DNA from: Meconema thalassinum | Taxonomy: Eukaryota; Arthropoda; Insecta; Orthoptera; Tettigoniidae | Direction: 5' to 3' | Length of the DNA: 64,000 nucleotides | NCBI GenBank assembly: GCA_946902985.2 | Contig: OX336388.2 | Location: 1,500,360,545 to 1,500,424,544, forward strand | Shown here: positions 22,300 to 30,514 of the stretch, one piece after another | Numbering within the stretch: position 1 is the stretch's first letter | Layout: every line of letters starts with the position of its first letter | The notes under the pieces: model-generated | What the model was told of the DNA's origin: nothing | Databases searched by the model: none | The model's input: the letters and a program-made list of their open reading frames with translations, nothing else | Translations under genes and position numbers: made by a program

Positions 22300-23187
22300 A
22301 TTTTGTAAAATTTGACTTGGATCTGTATTAGGCCTATATTTATTTGAATTTCTATTGTAATGAGTTCAAATTATTTTGTGAATATCTGGTTTCATAATAA
22401 TATGTTTGTAGGACTATTTAAAATACTGTAATCCTTTTTTTATTTAATGTTTATGTATAACTACACACTTCTAATATATTTCTGTAGGCTATTAATATTT
22501 TGTTCCTATTTTTTGTCATGTACCAGGGCCTATTTCTGTAAATATAATATTAATCCACTAGCCTTTCGAATCCACTTCGTGAGGTCGGCGAGGAAATCTA
22601 AAAAAAAATCACACTTTGCTCGGTATTAAGGTATCTATTATTTAATTATTAAGGCTATCATTAAGACTACTGTGTGATAGAATATCTCTATTATGATGTT
22701 TGTGCTTTAAAAATATGGCCTACTGGTGCGGACCTTACCTTGGAAGTATAGTATTACTGTAATTATTTTGGTTGTTACTGTTAACCTATTTGTAAAAGTC
22801 ATGGTTAGTATAGGTTCTGTACTGTGTAATTTAGTATTAATTAAAATATTGAAATTCCCCATTACTTACTTCTTGCTATTTACTGCTAAAATCCACTGTC
22901 TTTTCAAATCCATTTCGTGAGCTCGTGAAGGAAAACTATAAAATTTCACACTTTGCTCTGTATTGCAGTATCTATTATTGCAGCCAACAACACAGCACAT
23001 AACATTGCCAGAACGTTTTGACATTTTTTAAATAATAATCTGAAGACAACACTATAAAATATTGAATAAACACATGTAAAAATGCACTCTTATTGCATCG
23101 TCTTACGATCAGCTGTTGATAAACAAGACCGTGTGTAGTTCACGTAGTATCCACCCGCAGCAGCACCCTGCAGAACGCACGGTGCCT
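22300..23187. other. Noncoding right part of ISL2EU with a ~90-bp direct repeat
   Basis: AT-rich and without a supported gene. Two related blocks of about 90 bp (about 22556-22640 and 22890-22985) share TTTCGTGAG...CACTTTGCTC...GTATCTATTATT about 335 bp apart, possibly subterminal transposase-binding repeats. The missing transposase first exon should lie here. Confidence 0.5.
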
Positions 23188-23189
23188 AT

Positions 23190-23465
23190 AGCCCTTCATC
23201 AGCCACATCTTGTCGAATACAAAGAAAACAATCAACATATCATCAAAGACATTGTGACCACATTAAAAACATGCATAAAACTTGATTAAAAACAGGTCAA
23301 CAAACATGGAAATAAAATATATGTGCACATCGTTAAAATAACACTAAAACAGCTCTCCGGCCCATGAGTTCGTAGAAGTGAGTAAGGTCACATAAATATT
23401 TGCACTGTGTGGAGTCAGCCAATCACTGTTCATTTTCTTGATATTAATGTGGCTAGAGGGAAGTC
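23190..23465. repeat. Left inverted terminal repeat of the Penelope-like element, inner part
   Basis: Continues 19162-19231 and ends GGCTAGAGGGAAGTC. Reverse-complement match to 27959-28234 with scattered differences. Contains CTGATGA on the minus strand (23202-23196). Confidence 0.87.
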
Positions 23466-23474
23466 AAAACAAAT

Positions 23475-24002
23475 AATACCCAAGATTTCACCCTTCTTAA
23501 AAAGAAATTAGTGGATAATAATCTCATCATCACCAAAGCCGATAAGGGCAACACCGTGGTCATTATCAACAAATCGGATTACATTGACAAAACTAAAGAC
23601 TTCCTAAGTACTCAGAATTTCGTCATCACAAAAAAAGATCCTACTGCGTCAATCCAAAAGAAATTAAAACGGTTATTAAGAGAGACTTACCTCATTCTGG
23701 ATGAACAGCAATCAAGCAAATTAGTTAACATGAACCCCAGCCTACCTAGCCTTAAATCCTTACCCAAAACACACAAAACTAACGTCCCTATCAGACCCAT
23801 TGTTAACTTCAGGGGCAGCCCCATTTATAGACTCTCCCAATTCTTACAACGTTTTATTAGCAAACACTACAAATTTAGAAGCAACCATTTTTTCAGGATT
23901 ATGGTCCAATTTTGTGAAGCCACTAGGAATTTTGAAATAAGTGAATGCCACACCCTGCATACTGTTGACATCAAAGACATGCATACAAACAACGTCAATA
24001 TA
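23475..24002 (+). pseudogene. Penelope-type reverse transcriptase, N-terminal part
   Basis: The open frame from 23511 reads IITKADKGNTVVIINKSDY, LPKTHKTNVPIRPIVNFRGS and HTVDIKDMHTN. The ADKGNTVV and LPK-HK-N-P-RPIV motifs are characteristic of Penelope-like RTs. The usual N-terminal extension is missing, because the frame begins within about 40 bp of the inverted terminal repeat, so the element is 5'-truncated. The frame is cut at the TN motif by LINE-B and resumes at about 26334. Confidence 0.86.
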
Positions 24003-26333
24003 TAATGAATGTCTCAAAAGAGGATGCTTCCCTAAAATTTGGAAGAGAGCAAAAATAATTCTCATACTCAAACCAGGAAAAGAAAATAGTACAGATCCAT
24101 CGAAATTTAGACCAATTAGCTTGTTGAATCTAGCGGGCAAGGTACTGGAGAAGTTATTGATTAGTAGAATAATGCATCATATGTACAAAAGTAAATTAAT
24201 GAATAATAATCAATTTGGATTTACACCACAGAAGAGCACAACCGACGCAGCAATGGAAGTGAAGCAATTTATAGAACCGGAATTAGAAAAAGGGAACGTA
24301 ATAATTATGACCAGCTTGGACGTTAAAGGTGCTTTTGACACCGCTTGGTGGCCTGCTATTCTAAAAGGACTAAAAGATATGGAATGCCCTAGAAATCTAT
24401 ACAAACTCTCTCAAGACTATTTCCAAGGAAGAACAGCTTTCATGTCCATTAATAGCAACAACACTCAGAGGACATTTACTAAAGGTTGTCCGCAAGGTTC
24501 ATGCTGTGGTCCTGGTTTTTGGAATATACAATATAATTCTCTTCTTACATTGCAGTATACAAATCGCACGAAGGTAGTTGCATATGCAGATGACGTATTA
24601 CTGCTTGTTAAAGCAACATCTATTAAAGAGGCTGAAAATTACACTAATATAGAAATGGACAAAATTTCAATTTGGGCTAAACTCAATAAGATCAGATTTA
24701 ATGAACAGAAATCAAAAGTTATGGTCTTGTCGAGAAGAAAAAGAAAAGAAGAAAAAGAGATTAAAATTTATCTTAATTACAAAAGCGTAGATCAGGTGGA
24801 CACCGTTAAATATCTTGGAATTATTTTCGACCACAAACTTACTTTTAGAGAGCACATTAACTATATGACTGAAAAATGTAGGAAACTGATATTTAGTCTC
24901 TCAAGATTTGCAAAGCTAAACTGGGGTTTAAGGCATACAGCTCTGAAGGTAATATACAAAGGTGGAATCTTACCTCTCATTTTGTATGGAGCACCGGTAT
25001 GGAGAAAGGTTATAGAGAAAACTTGCTATAAAGTAAAATTGATGAGAGTCCAAAGGCTGATAAATATCAGAATAGCTAAAGCTTATCGCACTGTATCTAA
25101 TGAAGCTCTCTGTGTGATAACAGGATTAATTCCAATTAATATTCAAATTGAGGAGACGGTAGCATACTACGATCTTATTAAAGTTAATACTGTAGTAAAG
25201 AAGATCGCTCAATTGACATGGACATGGAAGTAAATCAATGGTCTCACCCTGCTGACATTGTTAATAACGAAAATTATGAACAGATGCATTCTTTCAATGT
25301 TTACACTGATGGAAGTAAAAGTGAGCATGGAGTAAGATCTGGAATTGCCATATACAATGGAAACGATTTAATTCAACAGCTGCAATATAAACTAGACAAA
25401 CGATGTTCTAATAATCAAGCAGAACAGCTAGCTATCGTTAAGGCATTGCAACATCTAGAATCCATGGACACGGAGCAGAGAACCGCACTCATTTTCACAG
25501 ACAGCCAAATTACAATAGATTCACTTAAAAACTACAAAAACCATACATTTTTCATAGAGGAAATTACAAGAAAAGCAATTGAAATGGAGAAACAGAATTG
25601 GGTGATTGTCTTCAGTTGGGTTAAGGCGCATGACGGAAATGAGGGAAATGAATTAGCGGACCAGCTGGCTAAAGAAGCAGCACAAAGCCATTTAAGTGAG
25701 TGCTATAATAGAATTCCAAAAAGTAATATGCTAAAAGAATTAAGTGTGTTTAGTTTGAGAAAGTGGCAGAATGAATGGGACAATACATCCAAGGGCGAAA
25801 TTACAGAATCATTTTTCCCCAGTGTACAGGACAGACTAAAATTGAAAATGAACATAACGCCCAATTTTACAGTTATGACAACAGGACACAGCAATATTAA
25901 ATCATACTTATACAGGTTTAAAATTATAGCTAGTCCAACATGTATATGCAATAACGGTCACCAGACTGTAGATCACTTACTATTTGAGTGTAAATTATTA
26001 GGGAAAGAAAGAGATATATTAATAGCACATGTTTTAAGATCAAGCAACTGGCCTATAAAGAAAGATGAACTTGTTAGAAACTACCTTAGGGAATTCTTTA
26101 CTTTTGCAAACTCTATCTCATTTGAAACACTAAATAGATAATTTTTATTTATATTTTCTTAACTGTTAATCTTTTTAGTGACACAAATTTCATTTAACAG
26201 GCCATAGTTATAAAATATTTATAATATAAATTGTATAGTTTTAGTCTGAAATGATTAATAAGTAATAATTAAGCATGTAGTATTACTACATTGTAATGGG
26301 GCATGCTGTAAATAAAATAAATTTAAAAAAAAA
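24003..26333 (+). mobile_element. LINE-B, 5'-truncated, inserted in the Penelope RT gene
   Basis: It starts inside the RT domain and ends in an A9 run after TAAATAAAATAAATTT (to 26333). The Penelope RT reads through the junctions (TVDIKDMHTN ... PIPPTIKIIEDNL) once it is removed. The exact left boundary is uncertain by several bases and no target duplication could be assigned. Confidence 0.82.
24004..26141 (+). pseudogene. RT and RNase H of LINE-B, one frameshift
   Basis: The first frame, to 25233, is a non-LTR RT: WKRAKIILILKPGKEN, FRPISLLNLAGKVLEK, SLDVKGAFDTAWWPAIL, TKGCPQGSCCGPGFWN, and the catalytic YADDVLLL near 24590. The second frame, 25218-26141, is RNase H: NVYTDGSKSEHG, NNQAEQLAI, TDSQITIDSL, WVKAHDGNEGNELAD. 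It is followed by a C-x-C-x4-H-x4-H-x4-C element (CICNNGHQTVDHLLFEC). The frames are offset by one base near 25215, so a single RT-RNase H ORF was broken there. The RNase H and WWP motif fit I/R1-like LINEs. Endonuclease and ORF1 are absent. Confidence 0.85.
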
Positions 26334-27495
26334 CCTATACCTCCCACAATTAAGATAATTGAGGATAATCTTAAATCACATGAAATCAAGGAATCAAGAG
26401 AACAACTTTTTCACTTTTCACTTTTGATCAGCTGATTTACAAACAAACTGAAGGTTTGGCTATGGGCTCTCCTATTTCTGGCATTCTGGCCAATATATAT
26501 TTGGACTACTTAGAATTCAATAAAATCATCAATAAAATTCAAGGCATAGCATTCTGGGGTAGATATGTCGACGATGTTTTCCTCATTGTTTATAACTCTT
26601 CCCAGAACATTAATGGCATCTTAACAGAACTCAATCTTTTAGATACCAACATTAAATTCACTGCCGAATCCGAAGTTAATGGTACTATCAATTACTTGGA
26701 CCTCAACGTCTCTAAAATGAACCGTAAACTCCAATACAGCATTTATAGAAAACCTACTCAAACTGCTTCCACTATACAGAGATCATCTAATCATTCGGAG
26801 AGCCATAAAAGAGCAGCATTTATAAGCTTTGTCAATAGAGCCCTTAACGTACCCAAGTCTGAACTAAAATACAAAGAAGAAATCGCCATCATCCACCAAA
26901 TTGCCAAGGCCATGGCTATGAGAAGTCGTATATCAACAACATCAATAAAATTTAAAACAAACCTAGAACCACTCGACTACCGCTCAAGAAAGAAAAATCC
27001 CATTTTGCTATATTCTCCTACACGAACCTGCTCACCCATAACATCACCAACACATTCAAAAAACAGAATATGAAAATTGCCTACAGGACTACCAATACCA
27101 CTCAAGACCACTTATTCAAGATTGGTCAATCAGGGTAGCGAATACAATAGATCAGGCATCTACAAAATGCAATGCAACGAGTGCAATGCAGATTATGTGG
27201 ACCAAACGGGTAGAAATTTCAAAATTAGATACCATGAGCTATAAACGCTGTCAGACAGAGAAAATTTTCAGCCATGGGCAATCATATGTCTGAAATGGGG
27301 CATAAATTCACAAGTATTGAGCGCGATCTCAAAATCATACATCATGGAAGTAAAGGCACCATGCTAAACATTCTGGAGCAGATTGAAATAGATAAGGCTC
27401 AAAAATAAAATCCGTGTGCCAAGCTCAACGAAATTAATTTTCACAGCAACATACTTTATGACACGCTAACCAGGCACACCATTAACATCCCCTGA
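26334..27495 (+). pseudogene. Penelope RT C-terminal part and GIY-YIG endonuclease remnant
   Basis: RT resumes with PIPPTIKIIEDNLKSHEIKE, then shifts frame to YKQTEGLAMGSPISGILANI, the catalytic WGRYVDDVFLI (about 26565), YLDLNVSKMN and IYRKPT. After the frame ending at 27073, the sequence at about 27150-27245 translates to SGIYKMQCNECNADYVDQTG, a GIY-YIG endonuclease core, with stops inside it. The C-terminal tail ends near 27495. The GIY-YIG partner would nick target DNA for priming. Degraded and inactive. Confidence 0.85.
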
Positions 27496-27958
27496 AACGA
27501 ACCCCCATAAATTTTCTATTTCTCTCGGTTTGTTTACATCTGAGCTCCCCACATGATTGCCACACCTTTGCTTTCCTTTGCACTCACTCTCATGCGCAGC
27601 CTTCCCACGCCCCTCCGCCCCCCTCCCTTGACTTGCCTCTCCTCTCTTGACCAGCTCAGCTCAACCCACCGTACCAGTGTTCCCTGTGTTCTCCTCAGGC
27701 CACGTCCTACACATGGATCCCTCCTCAGGTATGTTTCTGCTAGGTTCTACACGTTTCGGATAGCCTTCCCTGTTTTTGAATTCTCATTTTAATTTTTGGC
27801 CTTTCTTTCTGGTTTTCCCCCCGTGCTTCACTTTGGACCATCGGTTTTTTCGCTCAAGCTAACTTGGCCACGGTTATGAGATCCATTTTTCGTCCGTTTC
27901 GACTACACATCTTCACAGCTTGACACTTCCAAGTGTCCATATTAAGGAATATCCAAAA
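27496..27958 (+). other. 3' untranslated region of the Penelope-like element
   Basis: No supported gene. C/T-rich between about 27545 and 27700, then unique sequence up to the right inverted repeat. Confidence 0.5.
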
Positions 27959-28304
27959 GACTTCCCTCTAGCCACATTAATATCAAGAAAATGAACAGTG
28001 ATTGGCTGACTCCACCCAGTGCAAATATTTATGTGACCTTACTCACTTCTACAAACTCATGGGCCGGAGAGCCGTTTTAGTGTTATTTTAACGATGTGCA
28101 CAAATATTTTATTTCCATGTTTGTTGACCTGTTTTTAATCAAGTTTTATGCATGTTTTTAATGTGGTCACAATGTCTTTGATGTTATGTTGATTGTTTTC
28201 TTTGTATTCGACAAGATGTGGCTGATGAAGGGCTATATGATTGCCCAAAACATGTACCACTTTTAAATTATATGTAACCTAATGTATTGATCGACGGAAT
28301 AACA
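27959..28304. repeat. Right inverted terminal repeat of the Penelope-like element
   Basis: 346 bp, reverse complement of 19162-19231 plus 23190-23465. It ends CGACGGAATAACA, followed by T6. This copy is uninterrupted and preserves the pre-insertion target of ISL2EU. Confidence 0.9.
28204..28290 (+). ncRNA. Hammerhead-ribozyme-like core in the Penelope terminal repeat
   Basis: CTGATGA (28222-28228), then stem II GGGC (28230-28233) / GCCC (28243-28246) closing loop TATATGATT, then AAAAC (28247-28251). The other terminal repeat reads GAAAC here, the canonical core. A short stem III can form between ACATGTA (28250-28256) and TATATGT (28269-28275), ending before a TA cleavage dinucleotide. Stem I pairing is poor, so activity is doubtful for this copy. 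Hammerheads are known from Penelope-like elements. Confidence 0.6.
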
Positions 28305-28978
28305 TTTTTTGCTATAAATCCTCAAAGTCAATACGGACCAAAAATGGAGGAAGTAACTCCCACATCTGATAAAGCCATCGAACGAGTTAATTCATATAAA
28401 TATCTAGGGTGCAACCTGAATGACAGATGGGACTGCAGCCATGAAATCAAAGCTCGCATTGAACAAGCCAGGGGTGTATTTATTAAAATGAAAAATCTGC
28501 TGTGTCACCGAGATCTTAGTCTGAGAACGAGACTACTTGCCCTCAAGTGTTACATAATTCCCATATTAATGTATGGACACGAGGGGTGGACATTAACCAA
28601 AACCTTGGAGAAGAAGTTGGAAGCATTTGAAATGTGGCTGTATCGTCACATGCTTCGTATATTGTGGACCGACAAGGTGAGAAACACTGAGGTGCTGGAT
28701 CGGATGGGCAAGGAGATGGACGTATTCTACAACATCAAGCGACAGAAGCTACAATATTTTGGCCATGTGATTCGAAATAACAAGTACCGACTCAAGCAGC
28801 TAATCATGGAGGGCAAGATTGAAGGACGGCGCAGACCAGGGAGGAGGAGGATCTCCTGGCTCAAGAATTTGAGGGAATGGTTTGAACTTGACTCAGCATC
28901 TCTCTTTCGAACGGCAACCTCGAGGCATGGGATTGCAATGATGATCGCCAATCTTCGACGCGGAGACGGCATATAAAG
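28305..28978 (+). pseudogene. LINE-A, right piece: RT thumb and C-terminal domain
   Basis: The open frame to 28976 shows IERVNSYKYLGCNLNDRW, LALKCYIIPILMYGHEGWTL, WLYRHMLRILWTDKVRN, LQYFGHVIRNNKYRL and GRRRPGRRRISWLKNLREWF. This is the usual C-terminal half of an EN-RT LINE. It is collinear with the RT palm at 18466-19161, implying one LINE split by the Penelope-like element. However, about 20 residues before SDKAIERV overlap the end of the left piece and differ from it, so two copies of one family are also possible. It ends at CGGAGACGGCATATAA, where satellite resumes. Confidence 0.8.
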
Positions 28979-28985
28979 AAGAATA

Positions 28986-29117
28986 ATTTATAGGACTTTT
29001 TCCGTCACCTAGGTACTTTGAATTTGAAATTGAAAAGCTATACAACATTTTTCCCTGCACCCAGGTATTTTCAGTTAGAAATTTGAAAGTTATAGGCCAT
29101 TTTTTCCTTGACCCAAA
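28986..29117. repeat. Satellite units
   Basis: Two to three roughly 50-bp units (CACCTAGGTACTTTGAATTT, GAAATTTGAAAGTTATAGGC) resume directly after LINE-A, so that LINE lies in the array. Confidence 0.75.
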
Positions 29118-29119
29118 TA

Positions 29120-29793
29120 CTGTATTGGCCCGAAAATAAGCCACACCCTTAATATTCGAAGAGGAAAAAGAAAGAAAAAGAAAAAACGTTTATGCCCGAA
29201 AATAAGCCGCATCCGGATTAAGGGAAGACACATTTATTTCTTGTACTTACCAACATGTAAACATTTTTTTCTGACATCCGTGTTTTCTTCCAGCCTCTCT
29301 GTTTGTTGTGCTTTTGACATAACCCACAACTGCAAGTTTCAAGGCTGCATCGTAAGCATGCCGAATACCCTTGCTTGATGAAGCTTTTCGCTCTATCGGT
29401 AAATGATCGCTCATTTTCGCGTTAAACAGCTTTCTTACAGATCTTACTGAGACTGAGCTACTGTAGATTATTCAAGCTTACGAAACAATACCATGTTACC
29501 GAACAGCAATGCCACCGCCAAAACAAAAGTTCGCCTTGTTGTCATTAAATGCCGCTAGTTTCTCTTACGGTAGGGACAGATGACCTCTTAGTTCCACCCC
29601 TTAAAATAACAATAACTACAGTAACTAACTCTCTTAACTGTATTGTTGCTGTGTTCTTGCTAATGAGCATTCATTTTTAAACAGTACCGGTACATCACAT
29701 ATAAAAGTGTAGCTAGCGAATATAAGCCGAATCCAGATTTTTTACCTACATAATTTTAATAAAAAAGTGTGGCTTATTTTCAGGCCAATACAG
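29120..29793. mobile_element. TIR MITE (674 bp) in satellite DNA, TA target duplication
   Basis: Terminal inverted repeat CTGTATTGGCCCGAAAATAA/GCCACAC, against GTGTGGCTTATTTTCAGGCC/AATACAG at the other end; 25 of about 26 bp match. It is flanked by TA at 29118-29119 and 29794-29795, and removing it restores a satellite unit (CCCAAA-TA-CTTTCAA). Related ATAAGCCGCATCCGGAT words recur inside. No ORF. TA duplication fits a Tc1/mariner-type mobiliser, but the source is unidentified. A SINE tail lies within it (29572-29625). Confidence 0.82.
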
Positions 29794-29795
29794 TA

Positions 29796-30008
29796 CTTTC
29801 AATTTTTTATTTGAAAGTAATTAATTTTATCCCAGATCCAGGTACCGTACTTTCAACTAGAAATACAGACGCTAAGGGCTATAGGGCATTTTCCCTTGAA
29901 TCCCAGGTACAAGCAATTATAAATTTGAAAGTTAGGCATTTTCCATCAAACCCATGTACATCCAATGAAAAATTAAAAAATTATAAAGCATTTTCCCTTG
30001 GACACAGG
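29796..30008. repeat. Satellite units
   Basis: About four degenerate units with the words TCCAGGTAC, AATTAGAAAT or AATTATAAAT, GAAAGTTAGGCATTTTCC. Confidence 0.75.
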
Positions 30009-30020
30009 TACTTTAGGTTA

Positions 30021-30228
30021 CAAGAGTTTAGTGCTTTTCAGTCGGTCAACACGAATGTACCCAAAAGAGATGGGTTATGCCCTAATCCTGTTTTATTAAT
30101 CTCATGTAATTTATTTCAGGATTAGGGCATAACCCATCTCTTTTGGGTACATTCGTGTTGACCGACTGAAAAGCACTAAACTCTTGTTTACTAAGGCAAC
30201 ACTGAAAATATGGCTTCAAACACCACAA
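30021..30228. mobile_element. Insertion with a perfect 70-bp-arm hairpin, flanked by 12-bp duplications
   Basis: Left arm 30021-30090 and right arm 30117-30186 are exact reverse complements (70/70) around a 26-base loop; about 42 further bases follow. The same 12 bp, TACTTTAGGTTA, flank it at 30009-30020 and 30229-30240. It interrupts a satellite unit. It has no ORF. Exact arms suggest a recent origin, for example a fold-back product of target-primed insertion. Confidence 0.85.
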
Positions 30229-30240
30229 TACTTTAGGTTA

Positions 30241-30514
30241 GAAGTACAAAAGTAAGTCATAGAAAAAGCTTGCATCTACGGGGTTATTCTACCTCAACCT
30301 TGGTACTTACAATTAAAACAAAAGTAGTCTAAAGCATTTTGTTGTTGTTGTTGTTTTAAGGGGCGGAACTACGAGGTCATCTGCAGCTAAAGCATTTTCC
30401 TCTGGACCCAAGTATTTCCAATCTTTCTTTAATTGTATATGGCACAGTAAATTGAAGCTTTGGGATTAATTTAATTTTAATTTCGGCATCCACACTACAC
30501 TTGCCCCACTCTTT
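30241..30514. repeat. Satellite units interrupted by a 46-bp SINE tail
   Basis: Satellite words continue (AAGCATTTTCCTCTGGACCC). At 30341-30386 a minus-strand SINE tail with (GTT)n and TTTTAAGGGGCGGAACTACG is inserted, flanked by the exact 12-bp duplication CTAAAGCATTTT (30329-30340 and 30387-30398). The rest up to the LINE-C tail is AT-rich and unassigned. Confidence 0.78.

Larger units (their letters stand above)
19232..23187. mobile_element. ISL2EU-type DNA transposon inserted in the Penelope terminal repeat
   Basis: Termini AGGCTCCGTGCGTT and AACGCACGGTGCCT form a short inverted repeat. The uninterrupted copy of the target at 28228-28245 lets the empty site be read: it gives a 2-bp AT duplication (a 4-bp TATA reading is also possible). 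The element carries two convergent genes, a SWIM/YqaJ nuclease and a THAP/DDE transposase. From family knowledge this gene pair marks the ISL2EU (IS4EU) superfamily. Both long frames are open, so the copy may be young. Confidence 0.85.
19162..28304 (+). mobile_element. Penelope-like element with inverted terminal repeats, carrying two nested insertions
   Basis: The two ends, TGTTATTCCGTCGATC and its reverse complement, are 346-bp inverted repeats once the ISL2EU insertion is removed (19162-19231 plus 23190-23465, against 27959-28304). Between them are a Penelope-type RT (N-terminal part about 23480-24002, C-terminal part about 26334-27060) and a GIY-YIG endonuclease remnant (about 27060-27495). 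Penelope elements are known to carry LTR-like repeats in direct or inverted orientation and hammerhead motifs; both appear here. Two insertions interrupt it: ISL2EU in the left repeat and LINE-B in the RT. Confidence 0.88.

Noticed and set aside
30021..30186. Hairpin as a microRNA precursor or CRISPR-like repeat
   Set aside because: A 70-bp perfect stem with insertion flanks is better explained as a recent fold-back insertion. There is no spacer array, and the DNA is eukaryotic.
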